A DNA stretch of 63,701 bases from an uncultured Christensenella sp. (GTDB lineage Bacteria; Bacillota; Clostridia; Christensenellales; UBA1750), in the NCBI GenBank assembly GCA_905193155.1, contig CAJJNQ010000012.1, positions 1 through 63,701 on the forward strand, in the 5' to 3' direction. The translations under genes and the position numbers were made by a program. A model generated the notes under the pieces. That model made no database searches. It was given only the letters and a program-made list of their open reading frames with translations, and was not told the origin of the DNA. Positions within the stretch are counted from its first letter, which is position 1, and every line of letters begins with the position of its first letter. Positions 48,815-58,559 of this stretch are shown here, one piece after another.

Positions 48815-50122
48815 TTATTTTCCGCTCTCAGCGATCGCATTACGGGTAATTCGCTCATAATTGGTTTCATATTCGTCTGCCGTCATGTTGCTGGTCATAT
48901 AGGACACAAAGAGCTGGCTTTTCTGCTCGTCGGAATCGCCCAGCGCATAATCGGGTGCAATGCGATACCTGCCGGCCATCCGGAAGAATGCATTGAATTC
49001 GTTCACCATCTCATCGTCGCATTGTACATCGCGCACCGCAGACACGGAGAGCGTGTCCTGCGCCCACCGTCCGCAAAGCTCAGAATCGCTCAGCCCTCTG
49101 AGCAGCGCCACTGCCGCATCAGGATAAGGCGTATCTGCCCAAACAGCAAATCCGTCCTGAAAGCACGCATCGGTAAAGAGGGATTCCGTGCAATCCTTCG
49201 GTGCAGGTATAAGAAAGCAATCCATGTTGAACGGCAAATAGTCCGGCTGATTGCGAAGCTGGTATATCTCGTTGGTGTTACACAGCAGCATAGCAGCTTT
49301 TCCGCTCAGAAAAGCATCTGCTGCGGCGTATTGATCCACCGAAAGAGGATTGGCTCCAAAAAAACCTCTCTCCGCCCAATTTTTCACCTTCTGAGCGCCT
49401 GTCGCCAGCTCACCCTGCCAATTGGTCTTGCGGCCGTTCAATCGCGCGGGATCATCCAGCACGCCATCCTGCTCCGCAATGTAATTGGTCAGGATACCGC
49501 GCAGCGAATCGAGCTGAAAACCGTCAGGTTTGCCCGCAGCAGAAAGAGGAATCAGCCCTTCGTTGAGCATCAGCTGCATGAGCGCGCTGAATTCATCTGT
49601 TGAAGACGGCTTTTTCCAACCGTTTCTGTTGAACAGATCCTGATTGTAAATCACCACAACACCGCTGCCACGGAACGGAATACCATAAATATCGTCCTCG
49701 ACCGTGTATTCCTTAAGCGCGCCGGGCTGAAAACCTTCCTTCCATTCGTCATCCATATAAGGCGTCAAATTGAGCAGTTTGTTTTCTTTCTCCATGCTGT
49801 GAACACGCGATGCAAATTGAACAAACACATCGTACATCTCTTCAGCGGCCAAAGCTGTATCCAGCGTCTGGCTGAGCGAACTCCAATCCGTTGTACTGAT
49901 CTGAACGCTCAGTCCGGTATTTTTTTCTTCGATAGCTTCGACAAGCTTTTCCATTGCATCCTCATGCTCCGGCCAGATATGGAGCATCTGAATGGTTATA
50001 CCGTCTTCCTGTGTCTCAAAAGCGTTCTGTGTGGTCTGTACAGTCGCATCCGGAGTACATCCGGAAATCATCATGGTTATGCAACTGAGCACGAGCAGCG
50101 CACAAATGATTCTTTTTCTCAT
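48815..50122 (-). CDS. Extracellular solute-binding lipoprotein (carbohydrate ABC uptake)
   Basis: The 435 residues begin with a lipoprotein signal; the lipobox is MMISGC with Cys22. The rest resembles family 1 sugar-binding proteins (MLHIWPEHEDAMEKLVEAIEE near residue 46, PFRGSGVVVIYNQDLFNRNGW near 149). No permease or ATPase genes are adjacent, so it is an orphan binding protein that must use transport partners encoded elsewhere, or serve as a sensor. The sugar is unknown. Confidence 0.87.
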   Translation of the reverse strand: MRKRIICALLVLSCITMMISGCTPDATVQTTQNAFETQEDGITIQMLHIWPEHEDAMEKLVEAIEEKNTGLSVQISTTDWSSLSQTLDTALAAEEMYDVFVQFASRVHSMEKENKLLNLTPYMDDEWKEGFQPGALKEYTVEDDIYGIPFRGSGVVVIYNQDLFNRNGWKKPSSTDEFSALMQLMLNEGLIPLSAAGKPDGFQLDSLRGILTNYIAEQDGVLDDPARLNGRKTNWQGELATGAQKVKNWAERGFFGANPLSVDQYAAADAFLSGKAAMLLCNTNEIYQLRNQPDYLPFNMDCFLIPAPKDCTESLFTDACFQDGFAVWADTPYPDAAVALLRGLSDSELCGRWAQDTLSVSAVRDVQCDDEMVNEFNAFFRMAGRYRIAPDYALGDSDEQKSQLFVSYMTSNMTADEYETNYERITRNAIAESGK

Positions 50123-50316
50123 GTTATTCAGCCTCTCGCAAAAACAATGATTTAGTTTTTATTCTAAACCTATTTTCATGCTCCGTCTACCGCACTATGT
50201 TAAATCATAACCGGCAGATGAGTCTTTTTTGTAAAATCTGCTTCTTGCCCCTCTTGTCATCATCTTTATGCAGTGATATGATTATTTTATAATAAAAAAA
50301 AGGGTGGCTAACTTCC

Positions 50317-51531
50317 ATGTCAAAACAACATCGCTTCTCCTCCTATATCGCCTCTCACCGCCAGCTCTGGATCATCGGCGCAGTTTTCGCTTTGATCTAT
50401 ATGGGAAACGGCTCTTTCCTCCCCTATCTGTCCTTATATTATAAGGAAGCCGGGCTTTCCACCACACAGATTGGCGTCATCACTGCTATCGGTCCATTCG
50501 CCTCGCTGCTGCTCCAAACCGCGTGGGGACGGCTTGCCGACCGCACCAACCGCAAATTCGTACTGATGCTGGCGCTGGCTGCGTCCGGCCTATCCGCGCT
50601 GCTGTATCTTCTTGGCACATCCTATCCTTACATATTGGGTGTTTCGACACTGTTCGTGCTGGTCAATATGTCGGTACTTCCGATGTCTGACGCAATGGCA
50701 TTGGAATTCTGTACCAACAATCGTTTTCATTTCGCACCTGTACGCATGTGCGGCACGATTGGCTACGCCATCATGCCGGTGCTGTTGGGAGGATTATTCT
50801 CCGTGCATCTGCATTACATCTTCCCAACTTTTTGCGCACTGTGCTTGATTGCCGCAACAGGAACCTGCTTTTTCCCGAAATCCATTGCTAAAGCGCCGGT
50901 ACGTGCGGGCAAGTCCTCAGGAGTGCGGATATTGCCACTGCTGCGCGACCCTTTCGTAATCTTTTTGCTCACCGCCAACTTCGTCATTTCTATCGGCATA
51001 TGCGCCTATACCTATCTGCCGCTTTACGCTTCGGACATGGGATATGACAACAATCTTTGCGGACTGCTCAACGCAGTGGCGGCAATGAGTGAAATCCCAT
51101 CGCTGCTGCTGATTGACCGGGTACTCAAAAAGATCAAGGGGCAGACCGTCATCATCGCCTCCTCCTTCTTCTGCGGGTTGAGGCTGCTGATAACCTATCT
51201 TGCGGGCTTCTGCGGAAGCAATGCCATTTGGGTGATGATGCTAGGGCAGCTGCTGCAATCAGTGAGCTACATCACCAATTACTATTGCTCGGCGCAGCTG
51301 ATCCATGAGCGCTTCCCCGCTGAACTCAAATCCACCGCGCAGACGCTGCTGGCGATGATTACGGCGGGTTTTTCCCGTATCGTCGGCGCAGTATTGGGCG
51401 GAATACTCTCCGAACCGGAGGTGCTGGGACTGCAAAACACCTTCTTGTTTTTCGCCTGTTTCCTCTTCATCGGTTCCTTTGCTGTGTTGGCGTGCTATCG
51501 CTTTGCCGTTCGCCGCGGCGCAGCGCATTAA
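50317..51531 (+). CDS. Major facilitator superfamily transporter
   Basis: The 404-residue protein has twelve predicted membrane helices. Between helices 2 and 3 lies the MFS loop motif GRLADRTNRKFVLML near residue 69. It resembles the LacY/nucleoside-proton-symporter-like MFS group, and the substrate cannot be told. An AGGGTGG ribosome site precedes the ATG, and a strong terminator follows. It is divergent from the sugar-binding lipoprotein gene. Confidence 0.88.
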   Translation: MSKQHRFSSYIASHRQLWIIGAVFALIYMGNGSFLPYLSLYYKEAGLSTTQIGVITAIGPFASLLLQTAWGRLADRTNRKFVLMLALAASGLSALLYLLGTSYPYILGVSTLFVLVNMSVLPMSDAMALEFCTNNRFHFAPVRMCGTIGYAIMPVLLGGLFSVHLHYIFPTFCALCLIAATGTCFFPKSIAKAPVRAGKSSGVRILPLLRDPFVIFLLTANFVISIGICAYTYLPLYASDMGYDNNLCGLLNAVAAMSEIPSLLLIDRVLKKIKGQTVIIASSFFCGLRLLITYLAGFCGSNAIWVMMLGQLLQSVSYITNYYCSAQLIHERFPAELKSTAQTLLAMITAGFSRIVGAVLGGILSEPEVLGLQNTFLFFACFLFIGSFAVLACYRFAVRRGAAH

Positions 51532-51538
51532 GAATTTT

Positions 51539-51575
51539 GACCGTTCCCTGTTTTTGTCGGGAACGGTCTTTTTTT
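51539..51575 (+). terminator. Terminator of the MFS gene
   Basis: GACCGTTCCC (51539-51548) pairs with GGGAACGGTC (51559-51568), then seven T. Confidence 0.9.
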
Positions 51576-51609
51576 CGCGCAAAAATATTACTATTTTGTT
51601 ACGCTCCGA

Positions 51610-51638
51610 TTGACAAAGTTAACTTTTTCGGATAGACT
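51610..51638 (+). promoter_or_regulatory. Promoter of the ABC exporter operon with palindromic spacer
   Basis: A perfect TTGACA (51610-51615) and TAGACT (51633-51638) are 17 bases apart. The spacer begins with the palindrome AAGTTAACTT (51616-51625), a plausible repressor site. No regulator gene is adjacent. Confidence 0.7.
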
Positions 51639-51756
51639 GTTGCTATGTCCGTATGCTGAACAATTTGGTGGAAGAAAGGCGCAAAAATCAGATATTTGCA
51701 GTGTTGCTAGGTGGCGGATCGGGTTCACTGTGCGGGCAAGCAATATGGGAGGAGTT

Positions 51757-53577
51757 ATGCAAACAAAAAAGCAAAAACAGATGAGCCGTTCCGGCCTGCT
51801 CTTCATGTTCCTCAAGGGCAGCAAGCGTTATTACGCGCTGGCGATGGCGGCCTCGCTGATGGTCTCCCTCACGGAGATGATCACACCGCAGTTCATCCGG
51901 CTCACCGTGGACAGCGTCATCGGCTCCGAACCGCTCAGCGTTCCCGCTCCGATTGCAGCGGCGGTGGAAGCGGTCGGCGGCGTTGCGGCGCTGAAATCGA
52001 ATCTGTTCCTGATCGCGGTGGGCGTAGTGCTGGTTGCACTCTTCACGGGTGTGTTCCGCTATATCAACATGGTTTCCATTACGAAGGCGGCGGAAACCTT
52101 TACCTGCCGCATCCGAAACCTGCTCTTTGCGCACATCCAGCGCCTGCCCTTTGCCTGGCATATGAAAAACCAGACCGGCGATATCATCCAGCGCTGCACA
52201 TCGGATGTAGACACCGTGCGCGGCTTCGTTACCGATCAGTTCATGAACGTGGTGCGCATCTGTATCCTTCTGGCGCTCTCGCTTTCTTTCATGATTTCGA
52301 TGAACGTAAAACTCTCCACCGTCGCGATGGTGACAATCCCGATCATCATCTGCTACTCCCTGTTTTTCCATCGCCGTATCCGCGATCGTTTCACGGAGTG
52401 CGATGAAAGCGAGGGCGTGCTTTCGACCATCGCGCAAGAAAACTTGACCGGTGTGCGCGTTGTGCGTGCATTTGGGCGCGAGAAATACGAGAAAGACCGC
52501 TTTGAAAAGCAGAACAATATCTACACCAATCTTTGGATGAAGCTCTGCGCACTGCTTTCCTGGTTCTGGGGCATCGGTGATCTTGTGTCCCTTTTGCAAG
52601 TCATGCTCATTATTACGCTGGGTTGCGTGCTCTGCGTTCGCGGAGAAATGACCGCAGGTGAATTTATTGCTTTCATTTCCTACAATGCACTGTTAACCTG
52701 GCCAGTTCGCCAGCTGGGCCGCGTAATCGCGGATATGTCCAAAGCGGGCGTCTCCATCGACCGAATCAACTACATCATGTCCTCCGAAGAAGAGCATGAC
52801 CGCCCGAATGCCATCGAGCCGAATCTGATGCAGGATATCGTGTTCGATCATGTGTCCTTTGCTTACGATGATGGCGTGCCGGTACTCAAGGACGTCTCCT
52901 TCACCATTCCGGCAGGCTCGACCTTTGCCATTCTCGGCTCGACTTCTTCGGGCAAATCCACGCTTATGTATCTGCTCAACCGCCTTTATGACGTTGAGGA
53001 AGACAACGGGCGCATCACCATCGGCGGCGTGGATATCCGCGATATCAAAGCGGATTATCTGCGCAAAAACATCGGCCTGTGCTTGCAGGAGCCGTTTCTG
53101 TTCAGCCGCACCATCGGTGAAAACATCGGCATCACGCAGCACGATATGCCGATGGAGGAAATCCGCCGGGCAGCAAACATCGCCTGCGTGGACGAAGCCA
53201 TTGTCGAATTCACCAAGGGATATAACACCATTGTCGGCGAGCGCGGCGTAACGCTTTCGGGCGGACAGAAACAGCGCGCGGCCATTGCGCGAATGCTGAC
53301 CCAGCGCGCACCCATCATGGTGTTTGACGATTCTCTTTCCGCCGTAGACGCCGAAACCGACCTAAAGATCCGCACCCAGCTCAAAAACAACCTGGGCAAA
53401 TCCACTGTGGTGCTGATCTCTCACCGCGTCACAACTTTGATGAGTGCAGACTGCATCCTCGTGCTGGACAAGGGCGAAGTCAAGCAGATCGGCACGCACG
53501 AGGAACTGATGGCGCAGGACGGCATCTATCGCAGCATCTTCGAGATGCAGATGAGCACCAACGAGGTTTCCGCATGA
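51757..53577 (+). CDS. Heterodimeric ABC exporter subunit 1 (degenerate catalytic Glu)
   Basis: The 606-residue half-transporter has a six-helix type I exporter domain and a nucleotide-binding domain. Walker A is GSTSSGKST near residue 393 and the signature LSGGQKQR near 499 is canonical. Walker B is IMVFDDS near 521, with Asp in place of the catalytic Glu. This is typical of the inactive-site partner in BmrCD/TM287-288-like pairs. Subunit 2 overlaps its end by four bases. The start at 51757 follows GGGAGGAG with short spacing; 51781 is an alternative. Confidence 0.9.
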   Translation: MQTKKQKQMSRSGLLFMFLKGSKRYYALAMAASLMVSLTEMITPQFIRLTVDSVIGSEPLSVPAPIAAAVEAVGGVAALKSNLFLIAVGVVLVALFTGVFRYINMVSITKAAETFTCRIRNLLFAHIQRLPFAWHMKNQTGDIIQRCTSDVDTVRGFVTDQFMNVVRICILLALSLSFMISMNVKLSTVAMVTIPIIICYSLFFHRRIRDRFTECDESEGVLSTIAQENLTGVRVVRAFGREKYEKDRFEKQNNIYTNLWMKLCALLSWFWGIGDLVSLLQVMLIITLGCVLCVRGEMTAGEFIAFISYNALLTWPVRQLGRVIADMSKAGVSIDRINYIMSSEEEHDRPNAIEPNLMQDIVFDHVSFAYDDGVPVLKDVSFTIPAGSTFAILGSTSSGKSTLMYLLNRLYDVEEDNGRITIGGVDIRDIKADYLRKNIGLCLQEPFLFSRTIGENIGITQHDMPMEEIRRAANIACVDEAIVEFTKGYNTIVGERGVTLSGGQKQRAAIARMLTQRAPIMVFDDSLSAVDAETDLKIRTQLKNNLGKSTVVLISHRVTTLMSADCILVLDKGEVKQIGTHEELMAQDGIYRSIFEMQMSTNEVSA

Positions 53578-55397
53578 AAAACAAAGAAAAACAGATCAGA
53601 CTGCCGTGGTTTGGCCTGCCGAGACTCTTCCCCTTCCTAAAGTCCTATCGCGGGATCATCTTCTGCATGATTACGCTGGTGCTGCTCAACGGCATAATCG
53701 ACATCTGTCTGCCGCTGTTCCAGCAATACGCCATCAATAACTTTATCGGTAAGGGCACACTTGTCGGGCTTGGCCGCTTTATCGCGCTATATGTGGGCGT
53801 GATTGTGATTCAGGTCATCTTCTCGATGATCGATGCGTATCAGGCAAGCCAGATCGAGATGTACGTCGGCCGCGACTTAAAGCGCGAGAGCTTCAACCAC
53901 CTGCAAACCCTGTCCTTCTCCTACTTCAACCAAAACAGCGTGGGGTATATTCACGCCCGCGTCATGTCCGATACCAACCGCATCGGCAGCATAGTGGCCT
54001 GGGGCTTGATGGACTCGGTCTGGAACCTTTCCTATCTCATTGGCGTCATGATCGTGATGTTCGTCATCAACTGGCGCCTGGCACTGTGGGTCGTGGCGCT
54101 GACCCCCATCATCACGCTAATTGCCGCCTTCTTCCAGAAGAAGCTGACGGTGCTCAATCGCCGCGTGCGCGAGATCAACTCTCAGATCACAGCAGATTTC
54201 AACGAGGGCATCACGGGCGCTAAAACCACCAAAACCCTCGTTATCGAAGACAAGATGGAGCACGACTTCGGCAAGACCACGCAGGACATGAAGCATACTT
54301 CCGTCCGCACGGCTCGCTACCGCGCTACCTTCATTTCCATCGTGATGTTCACGGCCTCCTTCGCCATGGCGCTGGTACTGTGGCGCGGCGGGACGCTAGC
54401 CATGACGAGCGAAACGCTGATGAAGATCGGCACGCTTTCGGTATTTATGAACTACGCACTGGGCCTGATGGAGCCCATCCAGAATTTGGTGCGCCTGTTG
54501 AGCGAACTCATCAACGTGCAGGTCAACGTCGAGCGCTTCACCAACCTGCTGGCCACCCGGTCCGACGTGGAAGATACGCCGGAGGTCATCGCCAAATACG
54601 GCGACACCTTCAACCCTCGCAAGGAGAACTGGGAGCCGCTGCACGGCGATATCGAATTTGACGACGTTTCCTTCAAATATCCGGATGGCGACGAGTACAT
54701 CCTGGAGCACTTCAACCTCAAGGTGCCGCAGGGCACCAATGTCGCCATTGTGGGTGAAACGGGCGCCGGCAAGTCCACGCTGGTCAACCTCGTCTGCCGT
54801 TTCTTTGAGCCGACGAGCGGACGCATCCTGATCGACGGACGCGATGCACGCGAACGTTCCCAGCTCTGGCTGCATTCCAATATCGGCTACGTGCTGCAAA
54901 CGCCGCATCTGTTCTCCGGCACAATTCTCGAAAACCTGCGCTATGGCAAGCCTGATGCAACGATGGAAGAGATTGAAGCAGCCTGCAAGGCAGTTTCAGC
55001 CGACACCATCATCAACCACATGGAGAAAGGCTATGATTCCGATGTCGGCGAGGGCGGCGACCTGCTCTCCACCGGCGGCAAGCAGCTGATCTCCTTTGCG
55101 CGCGCCGTGCTGGCCAACCCGCGCATCTTCGTGCTGGATGAAGCCACCTCCTCCATCGATACGCTTACCGAGCATCTGATCCAGAATGCGATTGAGCATC
55201 TAATGAAGGGCCGCACCTCCTTCGTCATCGCGCACCGCCTTTCCACCATTCGCCAGGCCGATATCATCCTGGTTGTTGACGCGGGCAAGATCGTGGAACG
55301 TGGCACACATGACGAGCTGATGGCCGCCAAGGGCGCTTACTACAACCTTTACATGCGTCAGTTCGAACAGGAATCGGTCGAGCAGGCGTTTGACTGA
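53574..55397 (+). CDS. Heterodimeric ABC exporter subunit 2 (altered signature motif)
   Basis: This 607-residue partner has the same exporter fold. Walker A is GETGAGKST near residue 394 and Walker B IFVLDEATSS near 519 has the catalytic Glu. The signature is LLSTGGKQLIS near 496 instead of LSGGQ. In the dimer, the non-canonical signature faces the Walker B Asp of subunit 1, so one ATP site is degenerate and one active. Start and stop codons overlap subunit 1. The GH10 gene follows after 58 bases. Confidence 0.92.
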   Translation: MKNKEKQIRLPWFGLPRLFPFLKSYRGIIFCMITLVLLNGIIDICLPLFQQYAINNFIGKGTLVGLGRFIALYVGVIVIQVIFSMIDAYQASQIEMYVGRDLKRESFNHLQTLSFSYFNQNSVGYIHARVMSDTNRIGSIVAWGLMDSVWNLSYLIGVMIVMFVINWRLALWVVALTPIITLIAAFFQKKLTVLNRRVREINSQITADFNEGITGAKTTKTLVIEDKMEHDFGKTTQDMKHTSVRTARYRATFISIVMFTASFAMALVLWRGGTLAMTSETLMKIGTLSVFMNYALGLMEPIQNLVRLLSELINVQVNVERFTNLLATRSDVEDTPEVIAKYGDTFNPRKENWEPLHGDIEFDDVSFKYPDGDEYILEHFNLKVPQGTNVAIVGETGAGKSTLVNLVCRFFEPTSGRILIDGRDARERSQLWLHSNIGYVLQTPHLFSGTILENLRYGKPDATMEEIEAACKAVSADTIINHMEKGYDSDVGEGGDLLSTGGKQLISFARAVLANPRIFVLDEATSSIDTLTEHLIQNAIEHLMKGRTSFVIAHRLSTIRQADIILVVDAGKIVERGTHDELMAAKGAYYNLYMRQFEQESVEQAFD

Positions 55398-55455
55398 TTT
55401 CGGGTTTCTTCGGCGCAAGATTCGAAAACCGTCGGGATATCAGGGAGGAACACAC

Positions 55456-56784
55456 GTGGAAAGCGAAATCCGCCGTTATCTCCGCGAGGGAGAAAGCTAC
55501 GTCCGCAATCGCGCGATTGCGGATATCGAGCGCACCCGTAAGGGATTGTTTGAGCTGCGCTTCTTCAAAAACGGAAAGCCTGTGCAACAAAACCTGCGCG
55601 CTGTACTCAAGCAAACCGATTTGGATTTCAACTTTGGCGCCAATATCTTCATGCTGGAACAGTATGAAACGGAAGAAAAGAATCGCCTTTACGAAAAAGA
55701 GTTCCTCAAAATTTTCAATTCGGCGTCTATTCCGCTCTACTGGGAAGGCACAGAGCCGCAGGAAGGGCATCTGCGCTACGACCGTGGCACGCCCAACGAT
55801 GTTTACCGCCGTCTACCCGCTGTAGAGGTTGCCGATTTTTGCGAAGCTCACGGACTGCGCATGAAGGGGCATCCCCTCTTCTGGCATGAATTCATTCCGT
55901 CCTGGCTCACGAAGTATACCTTCACGGAGCAGAAAAAACTGATTGCAAAGCGTTTCCGAGAAATCGCCGAGCGTTTTGCAAACCGCTGCGAACGCTTCGA
56001 CGTGGTCAACGAGCCTTCGCGCATCTATGACGTCTATATGCGTGACCGGGCAAGGGGCGGCAGCTTCCTGCTGCCGGAGGATGATTACTGCCTCTGGCTG
56101 TTTGACCTGGCACGTCAGCTCTTCCCGTCCAATACGCTGATTCTCAATGATACCGTCGGCGCTTCCTTCCATGAGTTCCGCGGCAAATATAGTGGATATT
56201 ACCTTAACATCAAGGATCTGCTTTCCCGCGGCGTGCGCATCGACGAGATCGGAATGCAGTGCCATTTGGGCGACCATGGCGGCGAAAACGTCTACAACGG
56301 CGAACGGCTTTACAACGTGCTGGATACCTACGCTGCGCTGGGCAAACCCATCAATATCTCTGAGATCAGCATTCCCTCCGAGTTCGACGGCGTTATCGAT
56401 GAGGATTTGCAAGCCGAAGCGGCGGAACAGCTCTACAAGATCTGCTTCTCGCACCCGGCAGTTACCGGCCTTACCTGGTGGAATCTGCCAGACGACGGCG
56501 TAGCCGCGACCAAGCAGCGCATGGCGGGCGACGAAAACATGCCCTCCACCGGCCTGATTGGGTCGGATTATCACGAAAAGAAGGCCTATCAAGTGCTGCG
56601 CAAGCTCATCCGCGAACAGTGGCACACCGATGCGCAGGTGGACGTACCGCAAGGTATTGCTGCCTTCAGGGGCTTCTACGGCCATTATGACTTAGCGGTT
56701 TGTGATGGACAGCGTGAGATCCATAAGAAGATTCATCTCTCGCCGGTGCTTTCCCGCATACAACGAATTGATCTGGACGACTGA
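55456..56784 (+). CDS. GH10 endo-1,4-beta-xylanase, probably cytoplasmic
   Basis: The 442 residues form a GH10 domain. The acid/base Glu186 lies in VVNEPS and the nucleophile Glu303 in NISEISIP. FNFGANIFMLEQY, KGHPLFWHEFIPSWL and IGMQCHLG are further family blocks. There is no signal peptide, so it likely acts on imported short xylo-oligosaccharides, or on an unrelated glycoside. The GTG at 55456 is preferred, since GGGAGGA is six bases before it. It is the last gene of the exporter operon. Confidence 0.9.
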   Translation: MESEIRRYLREGESYVRNRAIADIERTRKGLFELRFFKNGKPVQQNLRAVLKQTDLDFNFGANIFMLEQYETEEKNRLYEKEFLKIFNSASIPLYWEGTEPQEGHLRYDRGTPNDVYRRLPAVEVADFCEAHGLRMKGHPLFWHEFIPSWLTKYTFTEQKKLIAKRFREIAERFANRCERFDVVNEPSRIYDVYMRDRARGGSFLLPEDDYCLWLFDLARQLFPSNTLILNDTVGASFHEFRGKYSGYYLNIKDLLSRGVRIDEIGMQCHLGDHGGENVYNGERLYNVLDTYAALGKPINISEISIPSEFDGVIDEDLQAEAAEQLYKICFSHPAVTGLTWWNLPDDGVAATKQRMAGDENMPSTGLIGSDYHEKKAYQVLRKLIREQWHTDAQVDVPQGIAAFRGFYGHYDLAVCDGQREIHKKIHLSPVLSRIQRIDLDD

Positions 56785-56797
56785 ATTTCCGAATGAT

Positions 56798-56841
56798 AAA
56801 AGGAATCCCGAAAGATACTCCATCTTTCCGAGATTCCTTTT
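56798..56841. terminator. Bidirectional terminator
   Basis: AAAAGGAATCCCGAAAGAT pairs with ATCTTTCCGAGATTCCTTTT (small bulge). It serves the xylanase gene and the convergent acetyltransferase gene. Confidence 0.85.
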
Positions 56842-57283
56842 ATTCTTTTGTGGAAAACCAGTAAACCGTATCTTCTCCATGGGATTCCGGGCTGACTTCC
56901 CCGCCGGTTTTGCGGTAAAGGCCATTGGCAGCATCATTGCAGTGATAGGTTGTGAGAAAAATCTTTTCAATCCCATCCCTGCGGCAAGCAGCTTTCATCT
57001 CTTCCATCAGGCGCGTCCCAATCCCACGACGCCGCTCGTTCTGCACGACGCCCAACTCATGAACATAGAGCATTGCCCCTGTCCCATGCAAACGCCGCAG
57101 CCGATATCCATGGGCAAAGCCAAGGATATTTTGCCCTTCCATTGCAGCAAATAGCCAGCAATTGGGGTCGCTTAGGGATTCATTGAGCGGTTTTTCTTCC
57201 GCAATGTTCTCTCGAAAAACCGTGTTCAATTTCATCGCCATCGCAGCGTCTTTATCGGTCAAACGCCGAAACTCGCAAGCCAT
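56840..57283 (-). CDS. GNAT-family N-acetyltransferase
   Basis: The 147-residue protein has the acetyl-CoA segment VQNERRRGIGTRLMEEMKAA near residue 82 and CNDAANGLYRKTGGEV near 123. The ATG at 57283 is two bases after the stop of the aldo/keto reductase gene, so both are one unit. The substrate is unknown. Confidence 0.85.
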   Translation of the reverse strand: MACEFRRLTDKDAAMAMKLNTVFRENIAEEKPLNESLSDPNCWLFAAMEGQNILGFAHGYRLRRLHGTGAMLYVHELGVVQNERRRGIGTRLMEEMKAACRRDGIEKIFLTTYHCNDAANGLYRKTGGEVSPESHGEDTVYWFSTKE

Positions 57284-57285
57284 TC

Positions 57286-58434
57286 TCAATACCCGAAGAC
57301 TGCCTTGGCCGCATCCATGTTGCCGCGAACACCCACCGAGAAGGGACAGCGTTTTTCACATGCACCGCAATACAGGCAATCACCCGCATGTTTCTCCAAC
57401 GCCTGATAGTGCGCGCGAACGGTATCCGGCACACTTTCCTGCTGCGTGGCAAGATCGTAAAACTTGTTGACTGCTGCGATGTCGATCCCGGCGGGACAGG
57501 GCAAACAGTGATTGCAATACATACACTTGCCGCGAATGGCCGATTTTGTGCCCGCGCCCAGGCAAGTATAGTCTTTCTCTTCCGCCGAGGCATTTTCAAA
57601 GGCCAGATCCCGCTGCATTTCCTCAACGGTTTTTGCCCCAAGCAGCACAGAAGACACCGCCGGACGATCCAGCGCATACTGGATGCACTGCGCGGGCGTA
57701 AGCGCCATGCCAAAGGAAGAGGTTTCGGCATTGAGCAGGCGGCCTGCTCCCAGCGCTTTCATAACAGTGATGCCGACGCCTTTTTCCTCACACAGGCGAT
57801 AGAGCGCCGCGCGCTCCGGATCGATGGAAAAGCGGGTTTCGGCATTATAGGTTTCATCCTTGAAATAATCGTCAATATCGGTCTGGGCGGGCAGCAGGTC
57901 AAAGGCCGGATTGATTGAGAACAGGATCATGTCGATCACGCCGGTTTCGATCATCTTCTTCGCCGTGACAGCGTTGTGGGACGAAACACCCAGGTGGCGG
58001 ATCACACCGTCGTGCTTGAGCTTGAGACAGTAGTCGATATAGGGGCTGTGGAAGGATTTCCGGAAGTCTTCCTCCGTGTCGATAAAATGCATCATGCCAA
58101 GATCGATATAATCCGTGTGGAAACGGGTAAGGAAATCCCGGATGAACGCATCGCAGAGCTTCACGTCGCGGGAGCGCAGATACTGCCCGTCCTGCATCAC
58201 CGCACCGATATGGCCCTGAAGGATCATCTTTTCCCTTTGCCCGCGCAGCGCGTCGCCCAGATGAGAGCGCACTTCCGGCTGCGGCATAAATACATCCATG
58301 ATGTTGACGCCGCCCTCCATTGCCGTGCGCAACACCGCCTCCGTGGTTGCATAATCCACATCTGTCACGTGTTCGCCTCCGAAGCCGATGCGGCTAACCT
58401 GAAGACCCGTTTCCCCCAACGCTCTGTATTCCAC
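57286..58434 (-). CDS. Aldo/keto reductase with C-terminal 4Fe-4S motifs
   Basis: The 382-residue protein opens with LGETGLQVSRIGFGG, the aldo/keto reductase start, and keeps the catalytic Asp-Tyr-Lys-His style scaffold (DYIDLGMMHFID near 110). The C-terminal 100 residues carry two cysteine clusters: CMYCNHCLPCPAGID and CLYCGACEKRCPF. This ferredoxin-tailed subfamily is common in anaerobes; substrates are unknown. The GTG at 58434 has GAGAGGGGG upstream. The downstream acetyltransferase gene is coupled. Confidence 0.9.
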   Translation of the reverse strand: MEYRALGETGLQVSRIGFGGEHVTDVDYATTEAVLRTAMEGGVNIMDVFMPQPEVRSHLGDALRGQREKMILQGHIGAVMQDGQYLRSRDVKLCDAFIRDFLTRFHTDYIDLGMMHFIDTEEDFRKSFHSPYIDYCLKLKHDGVIRHLGVSSHNAVTAKKMIETGVIDMILFSINPAFDLLPAQTDIDDYFKDETYNAETRFSIDPERAALYRLCEEKGVGITVMKALGAGRLLNAETSSFGMALTPAQCIQYALDRPAVSSVLLGAKTVEEMQRDLAFENASAEEKDYTCLGAGTKSAIRGKCMYCNHCLPCPAGIDIAAVNKFYDLATQQESVPDTVRAHYQALEKHAGDCLYCGACEKRCPFSVGVRGNMDAAKAVFGY

Positions 58435-58559
58435 TGTTCTTTCCCCCTCTCCGGTTTTATACAATATGGGTTTTCTTTCATTATAGAAAAGAAGGAAATA
58501 ATTGTCAATGACTTTGGAAAAGTGTATGCTGTTTGCAGAAGAATATCCTTATTCACCCA

